A stretch of DNA of 32,960 bases, taken from NCBI GenBank assembly GCA_021286705.1, contig JAJTBW010000022.1:1-32960 (forward strand). The letters are read 5' to 3'. The DNA comes from Sphingobacteriia bacterium (lineage in GTDB: Bacteria > Bacteroidota > Bacteroidia > Bacteroidales > TTA-H9). Shown piece by piece: positions 1-8,833 of this stretch (its first letter is position 1; every line of letters starts with the position of its first letter). Under the pieces are notes generated by a model, which had not been told where the DNA came from, ran no database searches, and saw nothing but the letters and a program-made list of their open reading frames with translations. A program made the translations under genes and the position numbers.

Positions 1-159
1 CTCTCCCTATAAACTCGTGTAAGATTCGAACTAGATAGGTAGAGGATATAGAGGGAATCTAGAGGGGATGTAGAGGGGATATAGAGATGTCTGAGAGAAG
101 AATGAGAGATGAACCACAGAGGGAAGCGGAGGCGGGGAAGCGGGGAATATGCAGATCCA
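1..159. repeat. Purine-rich degenerate ~11-bp repeats, no gene
   Basis: No gene is seen here. Positions 40-89 hold about five degenerate units beginning TAGAGG: TAGAGGATA (40-48), TAGAGGGAATC (49-59), TAGAGGGGATG (60-70), TAGAGGGGATA (71-81) and TAGAGATG (82-89). A purine-rich tract follows up to about 148. The units are not exact and there are no unique spacers, so this is not a CRISPR array. Similar words in the opposite orientation occur at the far right end of the window. Confidence 0.6.
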
Positions 160-930
160 CTAATCCTTCTTAAGAAGGACAACTAACCAATAGGGTTTCT
201 TCGGAGACAGAATAACATTTAATATGTCTAAGCTGGTTGCCACCGGATGAAATTTATAGCCGTAGTGAAAGGAGTGTTCACATTTTGGGCAGAAGGTATC
301 TCTAGACTCTTTAGCAATCCAGTAGTATGGAATCCATGATGAAGATGGGGTAATATCTCTCTTTAATCGTTGAATAGAAGGGATATAATACCTTACCTTT
401 TTACCGATCGTTGAGCTGTGAACTATTGAATATCCCGGAAATAGCTTTTTGAAATCTTCCAGATTGAATGATCTTAAATGATTTGGCCTGTTAAAAATAT
501 ATCCGCAATCAGGACATTTAATCATCAGCTTATTTGGGTTTTCTCCATTCGGCACTGTGATAAGAATGTACTTCTTAGATAATCGTTTAAACTCCTCTAT
601 GGTTTTTTGAAAGACCCCTTCTGGTAAATGCTCTAATAGTTCTGATGAGAAAACTAAATCATATGAATTATCCTCTTTCGGAACGCTGTCACATGATGCC
701 TCGATCTTTTTTCCCCTTACAAATTTGAGTGCATTCTGACTTCTATCAACACCGGTTGTGTCGAACTTTTCAGCAAATACGTTCGTTATGGTACCATTAC
801 CACAGCCAATGTCAATAATCGTATTAACATCTGAAGGAATTATATTAAGTAAATGATCGATCTTCGATTTTAACTTTGACAGATCTAGCTTTTCCCAATC
901 TAGTAGTTCATACACTTTTGCATTATCCAT
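160..930 (-). CDS. SAM-dependent class I methyltransferase with zinc-ribbon cysteines
   Basis: A cytoplasmic class I (Rossmann) methyltransferase of 256 aa. Motif I, the SAM-binding glycine loop, is IDIGCGNGTIT at about residues 39-49. The acidic residue ending strand 2 is in TTGVDRS (58-64), and the motif IV-like stretch is YDLVFSSELLEHLPEG (90-105). Outside the core are two CxxC pairs, C139/C142 and C214/C217, which could together bind one zinc. The acceptor substrate is not evident; the glycosyltransferase and flippase next door suggest polysaccharide or lipid-linked glycan modification. It is divergent from its neighbour at 1227. The start at 930 is the only ATG ahead of the first conserved helix. 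Confidence 0.8.
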   Translation of the reverse strand: MDNAKVYELLDWEKLDLSKLKSKIDHLLNIIPSDVNTIIDIGCGNGTITNVFAEKFDTTGVDRSQNALKFVRGKKIEASCDSVPKEDNSYDLVFSSELLEHLPEGVFQKTIEEFKRLSKKYILITVPNGENPNKLMIKCPDCGYIFNRPNHLRSFNLEDFKKLFPGYSIVHSSTIGKKVRYYIPSIQRLKRDITPSSSWIPYYWIAKESRDTFCPKCEHSFHYGYKFHPVATSLDILNVILSPKKPYWLVVLLKKD

Positions 931-1226
931 AATTGCTCTGTAAAAAGAAAATTATCAGAATTCGTTTGTTTAAGCATTAGCTCATTTAAAGCAACCTAAC
1001 CTAAACAACTGCTCGTAATGGCTGGCAAATGTAGTGCATTATTGATTGTGGCACAATCTTTCCTTTTTACTATTCATCGTAACCTAATCTCAATCTAATG
1101 ACTCTTCTTTGCTAATTTTACATCGAAAAAGCATTATCAAGGGAAACATTCTTGATTAGCCTTAGCTCAGGCTTATTAATGCTTAATTTGATTAGTAAGA
1201 ACTGAGCTCAAAAACTGATGTAACCT
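931..1226. other. Divergent intergenic region, no gene seen
   Basis: This 296-bp AT-rich spacer separates the methyltransferase (minus) from the glycosyltransferase (plus), so both promoters should lie here. No full TAnnTTTG box was found. The closest is TTAATTTG at 1183-1190 on the plus strand, with one mismatch and no good -33 TTG. No open frame or strong hairpin is visible. Confidence 0.5.
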
Positions 1227-2435
1227 ATGAATATCTCGGGATTGAAAACTCTAATGGTGGTCGATAATGAGTTTGTTGGTGATCCAAGGGTCTTTAATGA
1301 AGCAACTATTCTGTCGAAGGAGGGCGTTGATGTTGATGTGCTCTGTTTTAGTTTCGGCAGTCTACCTCAATATGAGGAGGTCAACGGCTTAAAGGTTTAC
1401 AGAGCTAAAATTAAGAAAACAGTAAAAAACTATCTGTTTTCTGCAATGACAACCATTCCGTTGTATCACTACTACTGGAGTCGTTTAATAAAGCGTCAGA
1501 TTAAGATTAGTAAACCTGATGTGCTTCACGTTCATGACCTTTATATGGCAAAGTCAGCTTACCTTGCCACTAAGAAGAATAAACTTCCGATTATTCTCGA
1601 TCTTCATGAGAATTTTCCTGCGGTAATACTCACTTACAATTGGGCCAATAAATTCCCAAAAAGTCTTATCGTTTGCCCAAAACGTTGGAGGAGACTAGAA
1701 GAGACTTTCCTCTCTTACGCGAGCCGTATAGTTGTTTTAAGCGCGAATTATCGCGATGATTTGTTAAAGAAGTATCGATCGCTTGAAAAGGATACATTTT
1801 TTATCTATCCTAATGTCCCTGATATTCATACGCTGTTATCGTACCCCGTTGATCAGAATATAATCGAAGATTTTGATGGGGTTACACTCTTTTACTTCGG
1901 AGTGATCGCTGAAAGACGTGGAATAATTACCACCTTAAAGGCGGTAGAGGAGTTGATTAAAAAGGGTTACAGAGTTAGGTTGTTGCTTATCGGACCCGTT
2001 GATAAGGTGGATCAGCAGCTGTTTTATTCAGCAATTAATCAGCCTGAAATAAAGGATTTTATTATACATTATCCCTGGAAGGATATTTCGACTCTGCCTT
2101 CGTATGTTCTGAAAAGTACGATCTGTCTATCTCCCATCGTAAAGAATGAACAACACGAATCGGGTATAGCAAATAAGGTGTTCCAATATTTGTTATTTAA
2201 GAGACCAGTCATTGTTTCCGATTGTAAACCTCAGCTTGAAACAATTAATCGTTACAAGTGCGGTTTGGTTTTCGAGAGTGAGAATAGCAATGATCTTGCT
2301 GCAAAGATTGAGCAACTGATTGTCAATCCTGATCTTAGAGATGAAATGGGAGAAAATGGAAGGAATGCAGTTAATGAGCAATTTAATGTTGAGCGGTTTA
2401 AAACAAACCTACTCGACTTATATCGATCTATTTAG
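1227..2435 (+). CDS. Glycosyltransferase family 4 (GT-B fold)
   Basis: A 402-aa cytoplasmic, probably membrane-associated retaining glycosyltransferase of the GT4/GT1-like GT-B fold. The N-terminal acceptor domain has the family signature VVDNEFVGDPRVFNEA at about 11-26 and DVLHVHDLYMAK near residue 98. The donor domain carries the E-x7-E type stretch HESGIANKVFQYLLFKRPVI near residues 309-328, where the first Glu contacts the nucleotide sugar. The C-terminal helix ends FKTNLLDLYRSI. It lies 185 bp upstream of a Wzx-type flippase on the same strand, which points to O-antigen, capsule or exopolysaccharide assembly. The donor sugar and linkage cannot be read from the sequence. The length is normal for GT4. 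Confidence 0.85.
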   Translation: MNISGLKTLMVVDNEFVGDPRVFNEATILSKEGVDVDVLCFSFGSLPQYEEVNGLKVYRAKIKKTVKNYLFSAMTTIPLYHYYWSRLIKRQIKISKPDVLHVHDLYMAKSAYLATKKNKLPIILDLHENFPAVILTYNWANKFPKSLIVCPKRWRRLEETFLSYASRIVVLSANYRDDLLKKYRSLEKDTFFIYPNVPDIHTLLSYPVDQNIIEDFDGVTLFYFGVIAERRGIITTLKAVEELIKKGYRVRLLLIGPVDKVDQQLFYSAINQPEIKDFIIHYPWKDISTLPSYVLKSTICLSPIVKNEQHESGIANKVFQYLLFKRPVIVSDCKPQLETINRYKCGLVFESENSNDLAAKIEQLIVNPDLRDEMGENGRNAVNEQFNVERFKTNLLDLYRSI

Positions 2436-2620
2436 TCTCTTTTTTCTTCCTACCTTAGCCAGTCTGGCTATCTCAATTCTGATTGAAAAGGCGGGTTCTC
2501 TCATTATGAAAGGGACGTGAAAAAGGACACTATAAGACGTTGAGGTGCTTCCGAAATGGAAATATCATAGGATTGTTGAAACGGATACACAAATTGAAAG
2601 AAAACGCGATAGAAGTTTAA

Positions 2621-4096
2621 ATGTTTGATAAAGTAAAGCTTTCTACACAGCAAGTACTGATCTATAGTATTGGCAACATAGCGACGAAAATGGCTGGTTT
2701 TGTGTTGCTGCCTTTGATTGCTCACAATGTTTCTGTTGACCAGTATGGTGCTCTGGTAATGTTAGAGCCCACATGGCAACTGTTGTCTGCTTTTCTTGCT
2801 TTAAGTCTTCCGTCAGCATTATTGCGTTGGTTAGCTCCGGAGAAAAATCTTCGAAAACAGAAGGAGATCATCTTTACAGTGGTCATGGCTCTTATTGGTA
2901 TCTTAGTCATTTTTAATTTGATAGCCTATCCGTTAAACAGGTGGTTGGGTTCAATGGGGGCCTATTCATATGATCAATTTGATACCTATCTGGCTTACTC
3001 ATTTCCTTTGGTCTCTTTTGATATATTGAATCTCGTGGTCTTAAGTATGCTTAGGTTTCACGAGCGGCCTGTTTTTTATATCATTCTGAATCTGGTTAAG
3101 TTGACTGTCAATATTGTGCTCAATGTATACTTTATCACGGGCTTAGGCATGGGAATAGAGTCGGTTATTCTAAGTCAACTAGCAGCGAGTGTATTATTAA
3201 ATTTGATTTCATTGCCATACCTGTTAAAGAATCTTGTGCCAAAGTTTGATTTTGGGATGTTAAAGGAGATGGCATCCTATGGTTTCCCTTTGGTTTTTAC
3301 CACTGCATCGGCGATTGTTTTACAGTTAGGCGATCGGTTTATCTTAGGGTATTATCTTGATAAATCAGAGGTGGGAGCCTATGGGTTTGGTTACAAGATA
3401 GGGGGGATCATTAATATGTTTGTCATACAATCATTCCAATTGGGCTTTTTACCCATGGCCTATAAGATGTTAAATGACCCTGATGCTAAGCGGTTCTTTT
3501 CGCGAATGTTGACCTATTTTACCTTTGTTTTGGTCTTTTCTGCTCTGTTTCTGACGCTGTTTGCCAAAGAGCTGAGTATTTTTCTTTCGTGGGGTGAAGA
3601 CAGTTATCAGAGTGCGGTCTATCTGGTCCCTCTGATTACTTTTAGTTTTGTCTTAAAGGGTATGCAATACTATTTCTCACTTGGGTTGCATTATGTGAAA
3701 CGTACTTCCTATAATGCCTACATAGTTGTATTCTGCGCACTTCTAAGTATTGTAATGAATATTGTGTTAATTCCGGTTTTAGGGGTAATAGCTGCTGCAA
3801 TAACTGTTACCCTTACAACCGCTGTGATGGGTGCATTGTATTTATATTACTCACAAAAGTTCTATTATATTCAGTTTGAAACCCGTCGGATACTATTGTT
3901 GTTGGGGATTGGTACGGTACTCTTTTTTATAGGTTGGGAACTTGAGTTTTTAAATCTTGTATGGGTTTTGATTATTAAATCTGTACTGGTGATTCTGTTC
4001 CCTATTCTGTTGTACAGAGGGCGGTTTTTTGATAAAGATGAGCTGAATAGACTAAAACAGGGATGGGAAATAGTTAGAGGATTGGTAAGAAAGTAA
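2621..4096 (+). CDS. Wzx-like polysaccharide flippase (MOP superfamily)
   Basis: A 491-aa integral inner-membrane protein with about 12-14 hydrophobic segments spread over its whole length. It has the features of polysaccharide-biosynthesis/Wzx flippases in the MATE-like MOP superfamily: an N-terminal amphipathic start (QQVLIYSIGNIATKMAGFVLLPL, cited here as residues 8-30), a charged loop after TM2 with RWLAPEK, and a second bundle starting near LKEMASYGFPLVFTTAS (about residue 214). It would flip a lipid-linked oligosaccharide to the periplasm. It probably acts with the glycosyltransferase just upstream; no polymerase or ligase is visible in the window. The ATG at 2621 is chosen because the first helix begins within a dozen residues. 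Confidence 0.85.
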   Translation: MFDKVKLSTQQVLIYSIGNIATKMAGFVLLPLIAHNVSVDQYGALVMLEPTWQLLSAFLALSLPSALLRWLAPEKNLRKQKEIIFTVVMALIGILVIFNLIAYPLNRWLGSMGAYSYDQFDTYLAYSFPLVSFDILNLVVLSMLRFHERPVFYIILNLVKLTVNIVLNVYFITGLGMGIESVILSQLAASVLLNLISLPYLLKNLVPKFDFGMLKEMASYGFPLVFTTASAIVLQLGDRFILGYYLDKSEVGAYGFGYKIGGIINMFVIQSFQLGFLPMAYKMLNDPDAKRFFSRMLTYFTFVLVFSALFLTLFAKELSIFLSWGEDSYQSAVYLVPLITFSFVLKGMQYYFSLGLHYVKRTSYNAYIVVFCALLSIVMNIVLIPVLGVIAAAITVTLTTAVMGALYLYYSQKFYYIQFETRRILLLLGIGTVLFFIGWELEFLNLVWVLIIKSVLVILFPILLYRGRFFDKDELNRLKQGWEIVRGLVRK

Positions 4097-4129
4097 TTGA
4101 GTTGGTTTTTCTCATTGGCCTTGGAGTAG

Positions 4130-4137
4130 TACCTTTG
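4130..4137 (+). promoter_or_regulatory. Bacteroidota -7 box upstream of gltX
   Basis: TACCTTTG matches the Bacteroidota sigma-A -7 consensus TAnnTTTG exactly. It implies a start of transcription near 4142-4144 and a leader of roughly 107 nt before gltX. The -33 region (around 4104-4110, ggttttt) is only a partial match to TTTG. Confidence 0.55.
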
Positions 4138-4250
4138 CACAATAAACTTTTTTGGGTGGAATAGCCTAGTCGTTATGCTCTTTTAGATTGTTAAGAGATT
4201 TAAATGAATAGGATATTCTATGACTCCTTTGAATAACAAATTGATAATCC

Positions 4251-5765
4251 ATGAATGATCAGAAAGTAAGGGTGCGCTTTGCCCCCAGTCCTACAGGCCC
4301 ACTACATATGGGTGGCGTTCGTACTGCTCTATATAACTATTTGCTGGCTCGCCAGACCGGAGGGCAGATGATCCTCCGCATTGAGGACACCGACCAAACA
4401 AGGTTTGTCCCGGGTGCTGAGCAATATATAATAGAGTCGCTTACATGGTGTGGTATTCAGTTTGACGAAGGGGTTCACGTTGGGGGACCTTTTGGTCCTT
4501 ATCGGCAGAGTGATAGAAAAGAGATATATGTCAAGTATGCTGACGAGTTGATCGCTAATGGGCATGCCTATTATGCGTTTGATACACCTGAGGAGCTAGA
4601 GGCTTTGCGTGCTGCATCTCCAAATTTCCAGTATGATTCGTCAACAAGAGTTGGCTTAAGAAATAGTTTGACTCTTTCGGCAGAAGAGGTTTCCGACTTA
4701 CTAAATAAGGCTGTGCCCTATGTTATCAGGGCGAAGATTCCGGCAGGAGAGGAGATTCTTGTTGATGATCTGATTCGTGGTGAGGTCAGGGTACAATCAT
4801 CGGTTCTTGATGATAAGGTGCTTTTTAAATCCGACGGAATGCCTACCTATCATTTAGCTAATATCGTTGATGATCATCTGATGGAGATTACTCATGTTAT
4901 CAGAGGAGAGGAGTGGTTACCAAGTGCTCCGTTGCATGTGTTGTTGTATCGTTTCTTTGGATGGAATGCACCCCGTTTTGCTCATTTGCCGTTATTGTTA
5001 AAACCCGATGGCAACGGTAAACTTAGCAAGCGTGATGGCGATAGATTGGGTTTCCCCGTATTCCCTTTGCGTTGGACAGATCCCAAGAGTGGTGATGTCT
5101 CTTCGGGTTATCGTGAATCAGGCTATTTCCCTGAAGCTTTCGTCAATCTATTAGCATTGCTGGGCTGGAATCCTGGTACTGAGCAAGAGGTGTTTTCAAT
5201 GGATGAACTCATCCGTCTCTTCTCATTAGATAGAGTTAATAAGGCTGGTGCAAAATTTGATCCAGAGAAGGCAAAGTGGTTTAACCAGCAATATCTTCGC
5301 AAGCTAAGTGATCAGCAGTTGACTGGTCTCTTTGTTGAGCAGATGAGTCATAATGGGGTTAGTATTGATGAGAATAAAGCTTTAAAGGTGATTCCATTGG
5401 TAAAAGACAGGGTTGTCTTTGTATCAGAACTTTGGGATCAATGTTGGTTCTTCTTTCAACGGCCAGCAGCCTATGATGAAGGGGTCGTTAAAAAGAGATG
5501 GAAAGCCGATACCGGGGAGCTAATTCTATGTTTAGCTGAGCGATTAGTTGCGCTTCCTGATTTTACTCAATCTTCATTAGAAGAAGAGATAAAACGCTTC
5601 TTAGAGGAGAAGGGAGTAGGCATGGGAGTTGTCATGAATGCACTTCGTCTGGCTATGGTTGGATCAGGAATGGGGCCTCATTTACTTGATATTGTAGTTC
5701 TTCTTGGAAAGGAAGAATTTATTTCACGTGTTAAATTAGCAGTCGATTCAATTAAGGTCAATTAG
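4251..5765 (+). CDS. gltX: Glutamyl-tRNA synthetase
   Basis: GluRS, a class I aminoacyl-tRNA synthetase that charges tRNA-Glu in the cytoplasm. The HIGH-type signature is in [20 protein letters not shown] (residues 10-29), the KMSKS-type loop is KLSKR at about 257-261, and RIEDTD follows at about 43-48. At 504 aa it has the normal bacterial length, with a C-terminal anticodon-binding helical domain. The [21 protein letters not shown] insertion style after the KLSKR loop resembles Bacteroidota enzymes. The ATG at 4251 is supported by the [16 protein letters not shown] start typical of the family. It reads directly into folB with one base between stop and start, so the two are co-transcribed, probably from the box at 4130. 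Confidence 0.97.
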   Translation: MNDQKVRVRFAPSPTGPLHMGGVRTALYNYLLARQTGGQMILRIEDTDQTRFVPGAEQYIIESLTWCGIQFDEGVHVGGPFGPYRQSDRKEIYVKYADELIANGHAYYAFDTPEELEALRAASPNFQYDSSTRVGLRNSLTLSAEEVSDLLNKAVPYVIRAKIPAGEEILVDDLIRGEVRVQSSVLDDKVLFKSDGMPTYHLANIVDDHLMEITHVIRGEEWLPSAPLHVLLYRFFGWNAPRFAHLPLLLKPDGNGKLSKRDGDRLGFPVFPLRWTDPKSGDVSSGYRESGYFPEAFVNLLALLGWNPGTEQEVFSMDELIRLFSLDRVNKAGAKFDPEKAKWFNQQYLRKLSDQQLTGLFVEQMSHNGVSIDENKALKVIPLVKDRVVFVSELWDQCWFFFQRPAAYDEGVVKKRWKADTGELILCLAERLVALPDFTQSSLEEEIKRFLEEKGVGMGVVMNALRLAMVGSGMGPHLLDIVVLLGKEEFISRVKLAVDSIKVN

Positions 5766-5766
5766 G

Positions 5767-6135
5767 ATGGCAATAATTTCTTTAAATGGGATGGAGTACT
5801 ATGCATACCATGGCTGTTTCGACGCTGAAAGGGTTGTAGGTACTCATTTTATAGTAGATCTCTTAATGGAGACCGATGTTGAATCAGCTTCAAAATCGGA
5901 TAATCTAAAAGAGACCGTCAACTATCTATCAGTTTATCAGATGGTGAAGCAGGAGATGGAGGTTAGTTCTCACCTACTTGAACATGTGGCACGACGAATT
6001 TTAGTTTCTCTTCACAAAAACTTTCCCTCAGTGACTTATTCAGAGGTAACGGTAAGTAAGTTAAATCCACCTCTCGGAGGTAAGTTAGCCAGTGTTAGCG
6101 TTACGTTGAATTCTGATGAGCTTGAAAAGGAATAG
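5767..6135 (+). CDS. folB: Dihydroneopterin aldolase
   Basis: A 122-aa cytoplasmic enzyme that splits 7,8-dihydroneopterin to 6-hydroxymethyl-dihydropterin and glycolaldehyde in folate synthesis. Family features are visible: ISLNGMEYYAYHGCFDAERVVGTHF at residues 4-28 (Y-x-Y-H-G with the conserved E of the pterin pocket), DLKETVNYLSVYQMV-type segment near 46-60, SSHLLEHVARRI with the conserved HLLE near 66-77, and VTVSKLNPPLGGKLASVSV, which carries the catalytic Lys, near 97-115. Length is normal. The start is one base after the gltX stop, so translational coupling is likely. No other folate gene is in the window. Confidence 0.93.
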   Translation: MAIISLNGMEYYAYHGCFDAERVVGTHFIVDLLMETDVESASKSDNLKETVNYLSVYQMVKQEMEVSSHLLEHVARRILVSLHKNFPSVTYSEVTVSKLNPPLGGKLASVSVTLNSDELEKE

Positions 6136-6220
6136 CTATAATAATCATTTGCTCAGTAGGTCAAATGAGGAAATAAGTCGGGTGAGCACATTTTGATTAC
6201 GAAATAGTATACTAATAGAT

Positions 6221-6430
6221 ATGAATAATTGCGAGACTGATAATACAGCAGGGCTTGAGCCTAAGAAAGAAAACAAGACTTGTCCCAAGTGTGGTAAAGC
6301 CTTTTATTGTAGCCACTCTGCCCGATGTTGGTGTGTTGAATATAGCCTGAATAACGAGGCTCGTGAGTTGCTGGAATCAACTTACAGTGACTGTCTTTGC
6401 GAGGATTGTTTAAAGGGATATGCATCTTAG
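6221..6430 (+). CDS. Small cysteine-rich CWC-family protein
   Basis: A 69-aa soluble protein with nine cysteines in the order of the Cys-rich CWC family: CPKCGKAFYC (about 21-30), ARCWCVEYSL (about 34-43) and YSDCLCEDCL (about 55-64). The pattern indicates one or two structural zinc (or other metal) sites. The function of the family is not known. It follows folB by 85 bp on the same strand and is closed by the terminator at 6460, so it may be the last gene of the gltX-folB transcript. No separate promoter box was found. High confidence that it is a real gene, none about its job. Confidence 0.85.
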   Translation: MNNCETDNTAGLEPKKENKTCPKCGKAFYCSHSARCWCVEYSLNNEARELLESTYSDCLCEDCLKGYAS

Positions 6431-6459
6431 GTGTTGTTGGTCTTCATTTACTAATAAGA

Positions 6460-6496
6460 AAAAAGGCCTGCACTGATTAAAAGTGCAGGCCTTTTT
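6460..6496. terminator. Bidirectional intrinsic terminator
   Basis: The arms AAAAAGGCCTGCACT (6460-6474) and AGTGCAGGCCTTTTT (6482-6496) pair around a 7-nt loop. T-runs follow the stem on both strands. It sits between the plus-strand CWC gene and the stop of the minus-strand lipoprotein gene at 6512 and should end both transcripts. Confidence 0.9.
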
Positions 6497-6511
6497 CTTG
6501 AAGATTAAAGA

Positions 6512-7939
6512 CTAATTATTGACATCTGGAATAGGAGGTCCAGCTTCGAAACTTCTGAAGGTAACAAAGGTCATTTGTCCAGGTTTAACCGTTACCTTAA
6601 TCTCATGAGTTTTTCCACCAAACTTGCCATTGGTATTAAATTGAAGAGTCTGTTCACCGGCAGGAAGGGTGATTCGACTATACCATATTTCAGATGGAAG
6701 AGTTTGCCAGTTACGGGTATCCGCCTGTTCAGTAAGAGCATTTAGTATACCAACTGCTGCACCGATATCTTTATTTTGAGAGCGAACGGCCTCTTCAAGC
6801 GCCTGTTTTGTAGCTAAGCGGAGTAAAGAGTTTGCCATTTCTCTTAGCATTCTATCTCTGAGGGTTTGAACGAGTACATCAGTTAGATTATGAGCCTTAT
6901 TCAAATGAATCTGCTGGTTATTGGCCTCTACAGATGCGTCAGTATATACTGTAGGTCTGATCAGATATTTTGGGAAAGCGACCCTTACAAACTTCAGATC
7001 GCTAAATGAGGCGGACTCTTTCGGACTCATATTGCCGGTAAAGAATGGTAGACTAATGCCCAATTCTGAGCTTTGAAAAGTCACAAACCCTCCTTGTCCC
7101 TTGAGAACATTGAAGTTGATACTCCATTGGTCTTTGACAGGTCCAAAGCCATTTTCCCAGATTAAAACTACCTCCCCGTTTTTGTTGGGTAATCGAGGGG
7201 GTGCATCCATCTTAAAGCGATTCCTAAAGTATTCTTCCTCATCGGTGAAACCATTAGCACGAGCCATTCTAATGACATCACTTTTTAAGGTCTCAGGGAT
7301 AGAGATATTAAATCGAGGGGTAAAAACTGAGTCGTATGCTCTAATAGAGTTTCGATAGGCTATAAAGGCGTCATTCACATTGTTATCGGCTTCATAGATT
7401 AAACCCATAAGCAGATGAGCAAAGGGATCATCTGAGTAGCGATTCTTTTTGCCTTTGTACTTATCATTAAACTCATAAAGCTTGATATTAATTTTTCTTG
7501 CCTCTACTAATGCGGCACTTTTATTGCCTTCCTCAAGATATGATAATGCTTTATAGTAATTTATCATGACTTTCTCAGGATCCTCTGGCATGTAGGGCTT
7601 TACATTTGCATTAGTTAGTAATGATAAAGCCTCAGTACCATAGTTTTTAGAGTAGTCATCGATATAATTATCTGCGGCATCAAGGTATTTGATAGCTTGG
7701 GTCGAATTACCAGCAAGGTAATTGAGCCAACCTCCATTGAAAAGATAGAGAATACGGTTTTTACCAGTTGAATCACTAGCCTGTTTTCTCAAGATTTTCT
7801 GAGCCTCTGAAATATTACCAGTGCTAATTGCTTCCTGGAACTTCTGCGTTTTCTGGTAATAGGTCATACAGCTAGTCAGTCCGAGACTTAGGAAAAGCAA
7901 CAAAAACAAATGAAGTGGTCGACGAGCGTGACGCTTCAT
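6512..7939 (-). CDS. TPR-containing lipoprotein, COG3014-like
   Basis: A 475-aa predicted lipoprotein. The signal peptide has a basic start (MKRHARRP), a hydrophobic core and the lipobox LTSC with the lipidated Cys at 24, so it is probably anchored in the outer membrane. The N-terminal third is helical and TPR-like, with repeats such as GNISEAQKILRKQ and YLAGNSTQAIKYLDAAD. The C-terminal half, with VVLIWENGFGPVKDQWSINF and a terminal beta-rich region, resembles the uncharacterised COG3014 family. It lies 52 bp downstream of an LpoB-like lipoprotein gene on the same strand, suggesting one operon and a joint envelope role. By analogy with LpoB, which activates class A penicillin-binding proteins, a link to peptidoglycan synthesis is possible but unproven. 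Confidence 0.75.
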   Translation of the reverse strand: MKRHARRPLHLFLLLFLSLGLTSCMTYYQKTQKFQEAISTGNISEAQKILRKQASDSTGKNRILYLFNGGWLNYLAGNSTQAIKYLDAADNYIDDYSKNYGTEALSLLTNANVKPYMPEDPEKVMINYYKALSYLEEGNKSAALVEARKINIKLYEFNDKYKGKKNRYSDDPFAHLLMGLIYEADNNVNDAFIAYRNSIRAYDSVFTPRFNISIPETLKSDVIRMARANGFTDEEEYFRNRFKMDAPPRLPNKNGEVVLIWENGFGPVKDQWSINFNVLKGQGGFVTFQSSELGISLPFFTGNMSPKESASFSDLKFVRVAFPKYLIRPTVYTDASVEANNQQIHLNKAHNLTDVLVQTLRDRMLREMANSLLRLATKQALEEAVRSQNKDIGAAVGILNALTEQADTRNWQTLPSEIWYSRITLPAGEQTLQFNTNGKFGGKTHEIKVTVKPGQMTFVTFRSFEAGPPIPDVNN

Positions 7940-7991
7940 AACAGCATCAGTTTAAGTGTAGGAAAGGATAGGTTTACCCTTTCGGGCTAGA

Positions 7992-8582
7992 TTATTTATT
8001 GATATACTTTTTGATTTTCTTGTCGCCTATCCAGACAATTTCATTTGTTTCAAGATTGGTTAGTTCAAGATTAACCTGATAGAAGTTTACCCTTTCGTTA
8101 TTATAGGTATCAACAATTTGGTTTATAGAACCCTGAAGGATGAAGTCGGCACCAACCTCTTTTCCCCATTTTTTCATTGTCTCCTTGCTTGAATACTCTT
8201 GTTGATCTGCTCTTTCAGCTCTGAGTTGTTCTCTTTTTTCTCCACCTTGAACAACTCTGACTCTTCCCGAATTAATAAAAGCTTTCTCGAGATCTTTCAG
8301 GAATGGTTCTGCATCAATATGCTCGGAGCTTTTATTTTTAACGAAACCGACAATAATTACGGGTTTATTTCCACTTTCCTGCGTGAAATTGGTAAGCCAA
8401 TTTGTACCTAAAGCCTCTTGAATCATATCTTCAGCAGTAAGACGGGCGTCGGTATCATTCCATCTTCCGCTTAGGTCGATAGTTTGGTTGGGAGAAACTC
8501 TTGTCACTGAACGTTGTTGACAGCTACTCACAACTATGAGTAGGAGTACTAAGACCGAAAGGTTTTTTAATAGACTTTTCAT
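7992..8582 (-). CDS. LpoB-like penicillin-binding-protein activator lipoprotein
   Basis: A 196-aa lipoprotein with a short signal peptide and lipobox VSSC (Cys21). The mature part begins with the LpoB-family signature DLSGRWNDTDARLTAEDMI (about residues 37-55). It continues with VIIVGFVKNKSSEHID (75-90), the FLKDLEKAFINSGRVRVV strand-helix, and GKEVGADFILQGSINQIVD, as in E. coli LpoB/YcfM relatives. E. coli LpoB is an outer-membrane lipoprotein that stimulates PBP1b; whether this one acts on a PBP is inference. It is upstream of the COG3014-like gene on the same strand. This pairing recurs in several phyla, as I recall. Confidence 0.82.
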   Translation of the reverse strand: MKSLLKNLSVLVLLLIVVSSCQQRSVTRVSPNQTIDLSGRWNDTDARLTAEDMIQEALGTNWLTNFTQESGNKPVIIVGFVKNKSSEHIDAEPFLKDLEKAFINSGRVRVVQGGEKREQLRAERADQQEYSSKETMKKWGKEVGADFILQGSINQIVDTYNNERVNFYQVNLELTNLETNEIVWIGDKKIKKYINK

Positions 8583-8660
8583 GTGTTATTGAATTGTTTA
8601 GGAATAGTTACAAGTTATAAGTCAGGTTAAGTAATCTTATTCTTCTTAGATGAGTTTACC

Positions 8661-8678
8661 TACCATAACTTTATGGTA
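8661..8678. promoter_or_regulatory. 18-bp near-perfect palindrome upstream of lpoB-like gene
   Basis: TACCATAA-CT-TTATGGTA forms two perfect 8-bp arms around 2 bp, 79 bp upstream of the LpoB-like start codon. The shape suits a dimeric repressor or activator site; no regulator can be named. A weak -7 box for the same gene is at 8804-8811. Confidence 0.35.
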
Positions 8679-8803
8679 AAAGAAATTTGTTTTTCAAAGA
8701 ACTTCAGAAGTAGTCTCTGGTGGAGCCCAGGCTGATAGTTTTATGAGGAAAGGAATGTGTTATAAACTCCAGAAACAGCCTTTATAAATGTGGATCAAAA
8801 ACA

Positions 8804-8811
8804 CAAATATA
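8804..8811 (-). promoter_or_regulatory. Possible -7 box for the lipoprotein operon
   Basis: The minus strand reads TATATTTG, an exact TAnnTTTG match. A TTG lies 23 bp upstream, which is longer than the usual spacing. Use of this box would give a leader of about 215 nt that includes the palindrome at 8661-8678. Confidence 0.3.
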
Positions 8812-8833
8812 GTACCATGATTAGTTGTATTAT

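Noticed and set aside
164-179. 16-bp palindrome TCCTTCTTAAGAAGGA as a regulatory site
   Set aside because: It lies in the last codons of the methyltransferase gene (Leu-Leu-Lys-Lys-Asp) and has no T-run; probably codon-driven.
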